DNA of 64,000 nt from Olivibacter sp036959255 (GCF_036959255.1 NZ_JAWMTI010000003.1:1-64000); one strand, 5' to 3'. Counted from the first letter of the stretch, positions 49,789-59,709 are shown. Notes: generated from the letters alone by a model not told the origin. Program-made: numbers and translations.

Positions 49789-50538
49789 TTGAACCTTTTT
49801 ACAGTAATAAACTTGATATCATTTATCTTTCAGCGGAATAAATCAATTATCTGTATAGTTTTGGTTTATGGGCTAGCTACGATGCCAAAGGATTTACACG
49901 GCCAAGTTCTTTCGGAGAAACTTGCAGTAACTAGAGGTAGCGACACTACGTTTTTGACAACTTACCATTTGCCGATGATTAAGAAGTTAGGACTCGTTAA
50001 TCCTAATGATGATGTGGATTTTTTTAGGGTAAGTTCTACTAAATATATTTTGGAGCTATCGAAAAAGTCAAACTTGGTTATCTTTTATGCAGACGAAATT
50101 TGGGACGGCAAACAGACGGAATCTCATTATTTCAAATCGTTTAAGTTGAAACCCAATCAGGCTGCTGAGATTGGGCTATTAATCGACTCTCTTAATATCT
50201 TACCAATCCCGAGCGATAAATTTATTGAGGACTGGTCTCAGGGTTTTGATGGAATCACTTACGTTATTGAGTGGAAAAAGGACAATCAATATAGTTTCAA
50301 ACGCTATTGGACGCCATCTGCCACAATAAATTTGCAAGAAGCCAGAGTACTCTCAGATTTTGCTGACAGACAATTGGATAATATTATTGATTATCAAGTT
50401 AAGAAGAAGTTATTTGAGAAAGAAATTCCGTTTTATAGCTGGAGATACAACGGGGCAATAATCACAAAAGCGATTTCGGATATGAAAGCTTTCAGACAAT
50501 ATAAACGGAAAAAGAGAAAGCAGCTAAAAGATCAGTAA
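49789..50538 (+). CDS. Secreted hypothetical protein
   Basis: 249 aa counted from a TTG at 49789; no ATG gives a signal peptide, and the first internal ATG (residue 32) lies after it. The N-terminus (FQRNKSIICIVLVYGLAT) looks like a signal segment ending near LHGQ. The mature part is mixed alpha/beta (VNPNDDVDFFRVSSTKYILEL, DGITYVIEWKKDNQYSFKRY) with a basic end (YKRKKRKQLKD). No family recognised. It converges on a truncated gene whose end overlaps it. Confidence 0.65.
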   Translation: MNLFTVINLISFIFQRNKSIICIVLVYGLATMPKDLHGQVLSEKLAVTRGSDTTFLTTYHLPMIKKLGLVNPNDDVDFFRVSSTKYILELSKKSNLVIFYADEIWDGKQTESHYFKSFKLKPNQAAEIGLLIDSLNILPIPSDKFIEDWSQGFDGITYVIEWKKDNQYSFKRYWTPSATINLQEARVLSDFADRQLDNIIDYQVKKKLFEKEIPFYSWRYNGAIITKAISDMKAFRQYKRKKRKQLKDQ

Positions 50539-50760
50539 AAATGTGCTTACAAATATTTTAACCGGAAACATCAGACAAAGCGTTCCTTGGTCAAATATTG
50601 GAATACGGTCCGGCTCGACCAATAGTTCGTTCAATTGAGAATCGAGAGAAACTACCTCAGTCAAATGGAAAAGTTTCGACCATGCAATATATCTGTCCCA
50701 GGATAATCCGTTTTCATAAGATCTGTCAAAAATACCCCGCGCTGTGTATAGAAATACCAT
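50524..50760 (-). CDS. Hypothetical protein, probably truncated
   Basis: 78 aa. The first ~55 residues (FLYTARGIFDRSYENGLSWD, RYIAWSKLFHLTEVVSLDS) read like the N-terminus of a known-looking Bacteroidota hypothetical family that is about twice this length; the last ~22 (CLMFPVKIFVSTFLLIF) look like out-of-family hydrophobic sequence overlapping the opposing gene. A break at about 50590 is likely. No function known. Confidence 0.5.
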   Translation of the reverse strand: MVFLYTARGIFDRSYENGLSWDRYIAWSKLFHLTEVVSLDSQLNELLVEPDRIPIFDQGTLCLMFPVKIFVSTFLLIF

Positions 50761-51165
50761 CTGTTATTACCTGATCAACAAGTTAGCTTCGTATCGCTAA
50801 AATAGCGCTAATTTATTTTAATTTTGGTTTAAACTATATCTTAGATGTAGGTGATTATCCGTTTTAAGTCCATCGGATCAAGTTTGTTGGCCATGTCGCT
50901 GTATTATTTATATAGCGGCAAGGTAATCCCTGATCTCTTAAAGTGGCGCAAAACGAATATTAATGGCAATGGTCAATATCAATCTGAAATGGCATCATTT
51001 AAACCGTAATATCCAACTGATTAGGTGTTTATTAATTACTTGGTTGCTTTTACCGGTTAGTTAATTCTCCGTTAGAAATAACCCCTTATCGAAACGTACT
51101 GATTGTTGGATATATACATTGTAAGATGCAATTTTCGGCAATTCAATACATTACTGTCTCCTCAT
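50761..51165. other. Intergenic region without a gene
   Basis: AT-rich DNA between the truncated gene and the permease gene. No repeat unit, no long dyad and no coding frame of credible composition was found. Confidence 0.45.
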
Positions 51166-53565
51166 TTATTCATCTCTCAAACTTGTTACAGGTTTTATGA
51201 TAGCAGCTCTTATCGAGTGGAAAGATATGGTTATAAAAGCGATAACGATAGCTAAGGCTCCGCCCAACACAAATATCCACCATTCAACGTCAATATGGTA
51301 AGCAAAATTCGACAGCCAGGTATTCATCGCAAACCACACGATCGGTGTGGATATAAAAAGTGCCACAAACACCGGTTTGAGAAAGTCAGCAGATAAAAGT
51401 TTTACAATCGTCGTAATACTTGCACCTAAAACTTTCCGGATACCAATCTCCTTTTGCCGCTGAAGCGCACTATATGCCGTAAGTGCAAGTAAGCCTAAAC
51501 AGGAAATAAAAATGGCAAACATGGTAAAGCTCAGGAACAACTTACCGAATTGTACTTCGGCCTTATATTGTTGATCTACATATTCATCCGCAAAGAAATA
51601 ATTAAAAGGTCGATTGGGAATAGTTTGCTTCCATCTATCTTCAATTGTTTTCATCGTAGCCGATAAATCATTCCCTTGGAGCTTTATGGAAATGTAATTG
51701 GAAAAATTTACCTTTCCGAGCGCCATACTCAAAGGTTTGATATCTTGACGCAGCGACTGAAAATTAAAGTTTTTCACTACTCCTATAATCTGACCACCTT
51801 TTCCTTTCGTGTTAAATTTAAACTTTTTACCAATAACATCATTGCTATTAGTGTACCCCAAATTATGTACAGCAGCTTCATTTATCAGGATCCGGGTAGT
51901 CGTATCATCGCCGAAGTCTTTCGAGAAATTCCTACCGGCCATTACGCTCATTCCATATTGCGGGATGAATTCATAGTCAATAACATATTGATCAATGGTG
52001 CCAGCCTGCATATCCCCATTACTATTTTCCAACTCTGTATAGAGCATATTACTAATAGCGCCAGGTATGCTGTTTGACTGTGATGCCCCTTTAACCGCAG
52101 GAATATCTGAAAGTGCTGTTTTAAACGCTTCCTGTTGTGTATCAAAGCGCGTTTCTACAACTAACGTTTGCTCCTTATCAAAACCCAACGATTTATTCCG
52201 CATAAAATGCAGCTGATTGTAAACAATCATCGTAATTGTGATGAGCGCAATGGAGATGGTGAATTGAGCAACGACAAGCGTTTTACGAAGCCGAATTCCA
52301 TTGGAGGATGATATATACCGACCTTTTAGCGCACCCGCAGGTTTGAAACTGGATAATACAATAGCGGGATATAAACCTGCAAGTAAGCCAACTGAAAACG
52401 CAACGGCTAATAACAATACAAGGTGGTTAGAATGTTCGAAAACAGTATGAGCGATTTCTTTTCCCGCTAGTGCGTTAAATGCCGGCAGAAACAGCTGTCC
52501 TAAAAGCAAGCTGACAAGATAGGCAAAAACGCTAACAATCAGGCCCTCTGCAAGGAATTGCATGATCAATTGTGCTCTGTGCGCTCCGGCGACTTTCCTG
52601 ATACCAACTTCTTTTGATCGCTCAACTGCCTTTGCCGTAGTGAGGTTAATAAAGTTAATGGCCGCTATCAGTAAAATAAAAAATGCGATGATGGAGAATA
52701 TATAAACATTATTTTGGTTTCCCGTTTGGAAATTATCATGGCTTATCCGATCTGACTTTAAATAGATATCTTTTAGAGGCTCCAAATGTAGGGTAAAAGA
52801 CATGTTGCTTTCTTTAAGTTCTTGCGGAACTCTTTGTTTCAGGAAACTGGGCAGTTTACTGGCAAGCTGATCGACATCAGTTTTTCTTTTTAGCAGAAGG
52901 AACGACACGTTCGTGAAATTGGCCCACATATCATTTACCGGAAACTTGAATATTTTACCGTACGTACCTATAGAAACGAACAGGTCTGCTTGAAAGCTCG
53001 AGGCAAGCGGCATATCTGCCATAACACCTGTTACTTTTATAGGCTTGGCATCTTGCATAATATGCAATGTTTTTCCAACAGGATCTTCCTCTCCAAAGTA
53101 TTTCTTTGCCGTAGAGGCTGATAAGACAACACTGAAAGGATCTTTTAAGGCGGTGTTTGCATCCCCTTTTATCAACGGCAGATCGAATACAGAAAAAAGA
53201 GAAGAATCCGCATAGAATGTTCGAGATTCCTGGTATTTATTATTGTCTTTGAGTACTAACAGACTGGTTGGAAGTAAACGTACGAAATCTTCTATTTCAG
53301 GCATATCCTGCGCCAGCTGATAAGCCACTGCTGAAGCAGAATAGCTTTCCCGAAGTGTTTCTTTCGGAAGTTTTATATCTGCCGACAAACGATAAATTCT
53401 ATCAACATTGCTATTGAATTTGTCATAGCTCAATTCAAACCTGATGTAAGTATAAATAAGTAGGCATGCTGCCATACCAATTGCCAAACCTATTATATTA
53501 ATCAGCGTAAAGGATTTATTCTTCCAAAGGTTTCTCCATGAAATTTTAAAAAGTGTCTTTATCAT
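51166..53565 (-). CDS. FtsX/MacB-type ABC transporter permease
   Basis: 799 aa. Two copies of the MacB periplasmic-core plus FtsX unit: TM1 at about 20-42 (FTLINIIGLAIGMAACLLIY), a periplasmic domain, three TMs at about 285-400 with the family mark KAVERSKEVGIRKVAGA, a second TM1 (LVVAQFTISIALITITMIVY), a second periplasmic domain, and three C-terminal TMs with the RQKEIGIRKVLGAS mark. Such proteins (often called YtrF/MacB-like in Bacteroidota) work with a MacB-type ATPase in antimicrobial peptide export or resistance. No ATPase gene is adjacent. It may be linked to the peptide locus by function, but this is not shown. Confidence 0.92.
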   Translation of the reverse strand: MIKTLFKISWRNLWKNKSFTLINIIGLAIGMAACLLIYTYIRFELSYDKFNSNVDRIYRLSADIKLPKETLRESYSASAVAYQLAQDMPEIEDFVRLLPTSLLVLKDNNKYQESRTFYADSSLFSVFDLPLIKGDANTALKDPFSVVLSASTAKKYFGEEDPVGKTLHIMQDAKPIKVTGVMADMPLASSFQADLFVSIGTYGKIFKFPVNDMWANFTNVSFLLLKRKTDVDQLASKLPSFLKQRVPQELKESNMSFTLHLEPLKDIYLKSDRISHDNFQTGNQNNVYIFSIIAFFILLIAAINFINLTTAKAVERSKEVGIRKVAGAHRAQLIMQFLAEGLIVSVFAYLVSLLLGQLFLPAFNALAGKEIAHTVFEHSNHLVLLLAVAFSVGLLAGLYPAIVLSSFKPAGALKGRYISSSNGIRLRKTLVVAQFTISIALITITMIVYNQLHFMRNKSLGFDKEQTLVVETRFDTQQEAFKTALSDIPAVKGASQSNSIPGAISNMLYTELENSNGDMQAGTIDQYVIDYEFIPQYGMSVMAGRNFSKDFGDDTTTRILINEAAVHNLGYTNSNDVIGKKFKFNTKGKGGQIIGVVKNFNFQSLRQDIKPLSMALGKVNFSNYISIKLQGNDLSATMKTIEDRWKQTIPNRPFNYFFADEYVDQQYKAEVQFGKLFLSFTMFAIFISCLGLLALTAYSALQRQKEIGIRKVLGASITTIVKLLSADFLKPVFVALFISTPIVWFAMNTWLSNFAYHIDVEWWIFVLGGALAIVIAFITISFHSIRAAIIKPVTSLRDE

Positions 53566-53729
53566 AATCTCGCGCGTTGATATTGATAAAGGAAAATCAA
53601 AAAACTTGCCATAAGCGATATGTTGCGTATCTGAATTATGGGATAACTATCGCCCTTATAAAACTGTTCGAATCCGAACACTAAACGTTCGTTTTCGTTC
53701 ATAACCGTGATAGCGTAACAATCCGGGCA

Positions 53730-53936
53730 TCAATTACATCGAGACAGGAAATTAAAAAAGAACCAAAAACCAACGCTAATTCCTTTGGACCTGCCACCAA
53801 AGAAATCCGTCCATCCCGCCGCGATATCACTGAACACATTAGATCCCACCACTACATTGGCCGTAATAGGTTCATAATATTCTTCAATGGTATAACCATC
53901 CAAAGTATCGGTGGTCGTAGTAATAATGCTGTTCAT
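53730..53936 (-). pseudogene. N-terminal fragment of the YbjQ-domain gene (copy 3)
   Basis: 68 codons: the first ~50 (MNSIITTTTDTLDGYTIEEY through GWTDFFGGRS) are almost identical to the full-length gene at 42551; the last 18 (KGISVGFWFFFNFLSRCN) are unrelated. It is cut just where copy 2 continues with STYERKLQDI. It is the only trace of the gene here, so it is a remnant carried with the repeat unit. Confidence 0.75.
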
Positions 53937-54217
53937 TTCGGTTTAGACGATTTGGTTGTTTGTTATTAATTATTGGTTATTGGATCTGTCTACAAGCATT
54001 ACTTTTTATGTGCTGCCGTCCCATCTCCATAGAGATCAATTTTTCTATTGTTTTTTGATTTTGGTTTGATTAACAGTTCCAGTTTAGTTCCACTATTTAT
54101 AAATTAAATGATATTTCACAAAATATGTGAAAATTTGAGAAATTTTCCTCTCTTGACCTGCTATGCTTCAACGAATATAATCGGTTCTGTTTTTGGGTTT
54201 TTTACGGGAAGCCGTAA
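53791..54217. repeat. YbjQ-promoter repeat unit, copy 3
   Basis: About 427 bp matching copy 2 with few changes, from GCCACCAAAGAAATC to TTTTTACGGGAAGCCGTAA. It has the dyad TTTCACAAAATATGTGAAA (54114-54132). It ends about 110 bp before the AAA ATPase start, so the unit borders the IetAS-like module. Confidence 0.85.
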
Positions 54218-54279
54218 TAATTTAAATTTTAGTAAAGAATTTTTGTTATGTTTTTGCGTCTCCAACTAATTTTATTAGC

Positions 54280-54312
54280 TTTAGACAAGCTTAAAGGTAT
54301 TTTATATCTTTG
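54280..54312 (+). promoter_or_regulatory. Candidate promoter of the ATPase/subtilase pair
   Basis: TATCTTTG (54305-54312) fits the Bacteroidota -7 box TAnnTTTG; TTTAG at 54280-54284 is a weak -33 (TTTG-like) at a suitable distance. The ATPase ATG is 18 bp downstream. Confidence 0.45.
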
Positions 54313-54329
54313 CACCAATAAATAGGCAC

Positions 54330-55310
54330 ATGGCAGCGGCAGAGCAAATAAAGAGTCTTATACGTTCTTTCGGAGAAGGAGATGATTCTCGTTTCTACGC
54401 TACGGCTATGCAAATAGCTGCAGCGGAGGCTAGAAAAGGTCATTCTGCACTTGCTGATGAGCTCAAGAAGATGATAGATAAAGCCAAGCTTTCTAAAAGC
54501 AAGGAATCTGTTATTATCAAAAAGCTTCCTGTTAATAGCGCACAAAAGGAATTGAATGACCTCTTGGAACTCATTCACCCTAATGTAAAACTAAACGACA
54601 TGGTGCTCTCCCCTATTGTACGCCAGTCGCTGCAACGCGTGTTAGATGAACAACGGAAGATAGATCTTTTGGAGAGCCACGGATTGAAAGCACGTAAAAA
54701 ATTACTCTTTACGGGTGTTCCCGGTTGTGGTAAGACCATGAGTGCGCACGTGTTAGCTAGCGAACTTGGTTTACCGTTGTTTGTTATCAGACTAGACGGC
54801 TTAATCAGCCGTTACATGGGTGAATCTATTGCCAAGCTCCGTTTGGTTTTTGATGCAATGCACGACTTTCGTGCCGTATATCTGTTTGACGAGTTTGATA
54901 GCATTGGTACCTCTCGTGCTTCGGGAAATGAAGTCGGCGAAATTAAACGTGTACTCAACAGCTTCTTATTACAGATTGAAAAAGACGACTCGCGCAGTCT
55001 GATTATTGCAGCGACTAACATGCCTGAAACCTTGGACAAAGCACTCTTCAGACGCTTTGACGACATTATCCAATTTCCGCTACCTACTGAAGAAGATATT
55101 CTTCACCTTCTTGAATTAGAATTAACCGGCTTTAACCTATCATATACACTAAACCTACACCACATAGCCCAAAAAGCTTTGGGACTAAGCTTTGCAGATA
55201 TCCACCGTATTGCTATCAATGTCATGAAAGACCTTTTGGTTTATGGTGAAGAAAGCATATCACAAGAAAAGTTGCTTGAATATGTAGATGCCAGGAAGAA
55301 GCCCTATTAA
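54330..55310 (+). CDS. ietA: AAA ATPase of an IetAS-like pair
   Basis: 326 aa. An N-terminal helical region (about 1-100) precedes an AAA domain: Walker A GVPGCGKT (129-136), Walker B AVYLFDEFDSIG, sensor 1 IIAATNMPETLD and Arg finger FRRFDDI. The build resembles the AAA protein of the IetAS module (plasmid-borne, AAA ATPase plus subtilisin-like protease, also reported as anti-phage). It is followed 19 bp later by the subtilase gene. In IetAS the ATPase restrains or directs the protease. Confidence 0.82.
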   Translation: MAAAEQIKSLIRSFGEGDDSRFYATAMQIAAAEARKGHSALADELKKMIDKAKLSKSKESVIIKKLPVNSAQKELNDLLELIHPNVKLNDMVLSPIVRQSLQRVLDEQRKIDLLESHGLKARKKLLFTGVPGCGKTMSAHVLASELGLPLFVIRLDGLISRYMGESIAKLRLVFDAMHDFRAVYLFDEFDSIGTSRASGNEVGEIKRVLNSFLLQIEKDDSRSLIIAATNMPETLDKALFRRFDDIIQFPLPTEEDILHLLELELTGFNLSYTLNLHHIAQKALGLSFADIHRIAINVMKDLLVYGEESISQEKLLEYVDARKKPY

Positions 55311-55329
55311 GGACTAATTCTATAAACCT

Positions 55330-57837
55330 ATGCCAGAAAATTCACTGGATCACTTATTTCTCGATGAGCGTTTTTATAAGGCTCTTTCCTACACTTCAGT
55401 TTTAAAGGGTGGCGCTTCCGTACTCGCAAGAAGCGACATAAATCGTGAACTACAGGGCGATTTTGTAAAGGTACGCTTCAATGAGGCTATTGAAGATTTT
55501 AAAGAAGGTAGAGACGAAACTGATTTTGTATACCTAGTTTTTAAATCTGCCATCAATTTTGAACTGGACCTTGATAAATTTGACGACAAGAGTTCGTTCC
55601 GTATAGCCTATGTTAAAACAATAACTGAAAAAGACTCTCTTGGGCAGGAATTTGTTTATTATGAATCTGCTATTTTTCTCAACCGTGATGCGATATCATC
55701 TTTTTTAAGGAAAATTGAAGAATTTTTAACAGAATTTTCATGGCAAAGTCTTCGCAAAAATAATCCAAAACCAAAAAACTTCGCGTTAATTGCCAATATT
55801 GAAGATATAAGGGCGGCGACACTAGAAAGCTTTTGGCAAGAACCAGAGCTACCATTTCCTCCCTCTGACGAAGTAGTATGGTGGGAAGTGTGGTTGGACA
55901 AAAAACATAAAAAAGATGTGAAGCAGGGGGTTTTAGCACAACTTGCGGCGGCTGGAATTCAAATTGGACAGCAATGGATAGATTTCCCTGAGCACACCGT
56001 TGGATTGATAAAAGCAAGTGCTAGAAGGTTAAGTGAAACTTTGCTTTATTCAGACAGCTTAAGCGAATTGAGGAAGCCACGGGAAACCGCGGAATTCTTT
56101 ACTTATCTCAATAGAGCTGATCAGCATGAGTGGATTGATGATCTCCGGAAACGGGTGCAAAATTTAGCAGGTGAAACAACAATTTCAGTATGTTTATTGG
56201 ACTCTGGACTTACACGAGGTAACCCTCTTTTGAAGGATTTGGTGGCCGAAAGGAATTTGGATACTATACTTCCAGAGGTTGATGTAGCAGACAATTCAAA
56301 TAGCTCTACCGGACACGGAACTCCTATGGCAGGCCTGATTCTTTATGGAGATCTTAGTGACGTATTAGCAACAAAAGAAGAGGTGAAAATTTTCCATCAT
56401 TTGGAAAGTGTAAAGATTATTCATCCCAATCATCCCCACGACCCAGATAATCGTGGTTGGGTTACTATGGAGGCTGTATCCAAAGCAATAACGATAAATC
56501 CGGCACACAAACGTATTGTTTGCCTGGCAGTAACCGCGGATGATGTTTTTCATAAAGGTAGACCGACGGCGTGGTCGGCGGCAATAGACCAACTATCATT
56601 CGGCAACATTGAAGAACCAAACAACAGTACCTTGTTTATGGTTTCCTCGGGAAATTTATTGGATGAGCAGAGAAATGCTTATCCTATCGTTAACGAAGAT
56701 TGCAGTATTAATGATCCTGCTCAAGCATTTAACGCCATAACGGTCGGTGCCTATACCCTCAAAGATTACGTAGATCTGGATAAATACCCGAACGCCGAAG
56801 TATTGGCGAGGCGCGGGGCTATGTCCCCCTGCAATACAACTTCCATCATATGGGAAAATACTTGGTGCCGTAAACCTGAAATCGTTATGGAAGGTGGCAA
56901 TCAGGCGCTGCAACATCAAGGTGTATTAACTCCAGATTCAATGCAACTTTTGAGCACCTCTAAAGGGACCACTCTTACCTGGCTTACTACCTTTGGCGAC
57001 ACTAGTGGTGCCACTGCTTTGGCTAGCAGATTTGCTGCTCAAGTATATACCCGTTATCCAAAATTATGGCCCGAGACAATACGTGCACTGATCATACATA
57101 CTGCTGATTGGACCTCAGAGATGCTTGGAGAAGACAAAAAGCATATTAGACAACTGAAAACGGAACAGAAACCCAAACTTCTTCAAACCGTTGGTTATGG
57201 TGTACCCAACCTGCCAAGAGCTTTACATAGTGTCAAGAACTCTCTATCGTTGATTGCTGAGGCGATTTTAAAGCCCTATAAACAAGAAAAATCCCGTATA
57301 AAAACGGATCAATTTCATTTATATCAATTGCCATGGCCGCGGGAAGTATTGAGCGAACTCTTCGAGGCTCCTGTCCGTTTAATTATCACTCTTTCTTACT
57401 TCATTGAACCAAATCCGGGCAATAAAAGGTATGCGGAGGCAAGAAATTATATGTCGCATGGTTTACGCTTTAAGATGATTGATAAAGATGAGTCACCCGA
57501 GTCCTTTGCCGGAAGGATAAGTAGCGATATGCAAGAAGAGGACTATGAAAAAGAAGGTAAAGAACGGGATTGGCTCCTTGGTGATAAATTGCGAAATAAA
57601 GGATCTATTCATAAAGATATTTGGGAAGGGACAGCTGCAGATTTAGCAACACGTAACGTAATCGCCATCTACCCCGTAGGAGGATGGTGGAAAAAACGTA
57701 AGAAATTGGAGCGCTATCTTGAGAACGTTCGTTACAGCTTAATTGTGACAGTAGAAGCGCCCAATAATGATGTTGATATTTATAGCGTTGTCAAGAGTCA
57801 AATTGATATTGCAGTACCTATTACTATTGAAATCTAA
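55330..57837 (+). CDS. ietS: Subtilisin-family serine protease of an IetAS-like pair
   Basis: 835 aa, no signal peptide, so cytoplasmic. The S8 triad is Asp291 (VCLLDSGLTRG), His329 (STGHGTPMAGL) and Ser559 (GDTSGATALAS), all present. An N-terminal ~280-residue domain with helices and beta segments (FEL DLDKFDDKSS, EPELPFPPSDEVVWWEVWLD) and a C-terminal beta domain after 640 flank the protease. Lack of a secretion signal plus pairing with an AAA ATPase marks it as the effector of an IetAS-like defence or toxin-antitoxin module. The target protein is unknown. Confidence 0.85.
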   Translation: MPENSLDHLFLDERFYKALSYTSVLKGGASVLARSDINRELQGDFVKVRFNEAIEDFKEGRDETDFVYLVFKSAINFELDLDKFDDKSSFRIAYVKTITEKDSLGQEFVYYESAIFLNRDAISSFLRKIEEFLTEFSWQSLRKNNPKPKNFALIANIEDIRAATLESFWQEPELPFPPSDEVVWWEVWLDKKHKKDVKQGVLAQLAAAGIQIGQQWIDFPEHTVGLIKASARRLSETLLYSDSLSELRKPRETAEFFTYLNRADQHEWIDDLRKRVQNLAGETTISVCLLDSGLTRGNPLLKDLVAERNLDTILPEVDVADNSNSSTGHGTPMAGLILYGDLSDVLATKEEVKIFHHLESVKIIHPNHPHDPDNRGWVTMEAVSKAITINPAHKRIVCLAVTADDVFHKGRPTAWSAAIDQLSFGNIEEPNNSTLFMVSSGNLLDEQRNAYPIVNEDCSINDPAQAFNAITVGAYTLKDYVDLDKYPNAEVLARRGAMSPCNTTSIIWENTWCRKPEIVMEGGNQALQHQGVLTPDSMQLLSTSKGTTLTWLTTFGDTSGATALASRFAAQVYTRYPKLWPETIRALIIHTADWTSEMLGEDKKHIRQLKTEQKPKLLQTVGYGVPNLPRALHSVKNSLSLIAEAILKPYKQEKSRIKTDQFHLYQLPWPREVLSELFEAPVRLIITLSYFIEPNPGNKRYAEARNYMSHGLRFKMIDKDESPESFAGRISSDMQEEDYEKEGKERDWLLGDKLRNKGSIHKDIWEGTAADLATRNVIAIYPVGGWWKKRKKLERYLENVRYSLIVTVEAPNNDVDIYSVVKSQIDIAVPITIEI

Positions 57838-57948
57838 CAATTAACGCATGGATAGAACAGAATCCCGTGCCACCAACGACACACATAAACAAAATAACTT
57901 TTGAACCCTCACCCAGCAGATATTTTTGTTGATTGAAGGCTTCTGCTG

Positions 57949-59207
57949 TTAAAAATATGACGAAGGATTTGACTTTATAATATGAATAAGTAGATCGAAA
58001 CTTGCTTTGATATCAAAGCCGGGAAATTGATCCCGATCTTTTCTAGGAACATCATAACCGGCAATTCGCATCCTCATTGGTATGGAATCATTTGTTAACG
58101 ACATCAGGTTGATCAATGTTACCTGACCAGCTGATCGCTTTGCGAAATTATTTTCAATTGAATTTTCCGGCGCTTTTGGAAGTTTGGCATCTATCATTTT
58201 ACTTGTTCTCTTGATAAAACGATCTTTTGTAACGGCATAGGTGCCCTCTGATGTGGATGTCCCGATTACGAAATAATTGTTAGGAAAAAGTTTGGCAAGA
58301 TATCCGCCCATTCCTCCGCCGTTTTCACTTTTATAAATGGAGCTCTTTGCTACATGTCCTGCATGGGCCCAAATTAACAGTTTAGCGGATGGATTTGCGA
58401 TTTTAACTTCTCGAACCATCATTGCCATTGCACTATCGCGCGACATATCTTTTTTGTATCAGCGTATTTTTTTACCGTTTCAAAGTTCAGCTTCATATTC
58501 AGCAGAGAAAGATTGAACATGGTGCTATCAGATACTTTTAAATCTTTTCTGGTAAAAAGACCTTCCACGATATGGTAACCTTCGAGACATTTTTTAAACC
58601 ATTCTTTTCTATCGGAATTTCTTCCATTCCACAGATCGTCCTGAAACTCCGCTATTTCTTTTAATTTTGAAAGTTCTCCATCTACAGCTTTTTTATTGCC
58701 GATTGTTCTTTCAAATTGCTGATAGGCTTGATTTATTTCGGCATAATCAATGCCGACGATGTTTATATCCCGCCCTGACATCTTACGAAAATCATAAAGC
58801 CAATTAATAAAATCAAGCACCTCTTGGTTCTGATAGATCGCAATGAAGTTCGCTTTTAGGGCATCTTTCAACTGTTCTTTATTTATACTTGTTTTTAAGA
58901 GATCATTAAGATCAGCTGTCCCTCCAAAACTATTTTCAATAAGTACATAATCGAAATCTCTATTTTCGATCAAAGCCTTGCTGATATCACTCCTTATGAG
59001 GTTGAATTCTTTGGTTCCATGCGTACCCTCTCCCAAACCGACAATTTCTCTATTTCCGATAGTCGTTTCAAGCTGCAAAAGGTCATTTCCGGTTAGAATC
59101 ATATTATTGCTTTCTTTTGAAAGAGCTGCAGTTGGTGTTACAAGAATTAGAGCACTAATACTAAGAGTACAAGGCAACAATAAGGATGTAAAAAAAATCT
59201 TTATCAT
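57949..59207 (-). pseudogene. Erythromycin esterase-like gene split by a one-base frameshift
   Basis: From Met 59207 (signal peptide SLLLPCTLSISALIL...) the frame codes an erythromycin esterase-type protein: IVGLGEGTHGTKEFN, VLIENSFGG and INIVGIDY. It runs to TKKICRAIV and stops at about 58419. The next frame continues exactly in register as DMSRDSAMAMMVREVKI, then LLIWAHAGHVAKSSIY and GTYAVTKD. The shift falls in a run of six T (58450-58455, plus strand), where a seventh would restore TKKDMSRDS. All motifs (E and both H) are otherwise intact, so the damage is recent, phase-variable or a sequencing error. Confidence 0.85.
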
Positions 59208-59289
59208 AAAGTAAATATCATTGCTAATAAAGCAAAAAACAAACAAAAGAAGACTTAAGAATCATAGAATGAAGATGCAGGTATGGTAC

Positions 59290-59709
59290 TTAGTGTTCAT
59301 CGCCTTCATATATCCACATCGGTATGGTTTTCCCCGCCTGAACAAAGCCCATTTTTGTATAAAAGCCCGTTGCTTCTGCGTCGGCCGTGAGCATTTGCAT
59401 ATGTATACCACCGTATTTTTCTCTCATCCGCTCCATGATCATCTTCCCGACTCCCTTCCCCTGATGGTGGGGATGAACAACCAAATGGGGGTAATAGACA
59501 ACCAAATGCCCATCGGAAATGGCGTTTCCGATACCGACCAACAGATCTTCATGCCAGGCAGAAACCAGCGTATGAGAATTAAGCAGTCCTTGATAAAGCT
59601 CATTGGGTTTCCTGGCAGAACTCCATTGGTTTGCCTCATATAATTCAATAATTGCCGACTGGGGAATATCTCTTTTTTCTGAAATGATTACACTCATATA
59701 CCTTAACAT
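59290..59709 (-). CDS. GNAT-family N-acetyltransferase
   Basis: 139 aa. The acetyl-CoA binding loop is VHPHHQGKGVGKMIMERM (Q/RxxGxG/A), preceded by HLVVYYPHLVVHP and followed by MLTADAEATGFYTKMGFVQ, the usual N-x-x-A-x-x-F-Y-x-x-x-G-F end motif. Standard length for a single-domain GNAT. Substrate unknown; the position next to the esterase suggests an antibiotic or metabolite modification set, which is only a guess. Confidence 0.9.
   Translation of the reverse strand: MLRYMSVIISEKRDIPQSAIIELYEANQWSSARKPNELYQGLLNSHTLVSAWHEDLLVGIGNAISDGHLVVYYPHLVVHPHHQGKGVGKMIMERMREKYGGIHMQMLTADAEATGFYTKMGFVQAGKTIPMWIYEGDEH

Noticed and set aside
51166..53565. Permease as part of the GG-peptide export operon
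   Set aside because: It lies more than 2.5 kb upstream of the HTH gene with intervening opposing genes and a terminator; only a loose functional link is possible.
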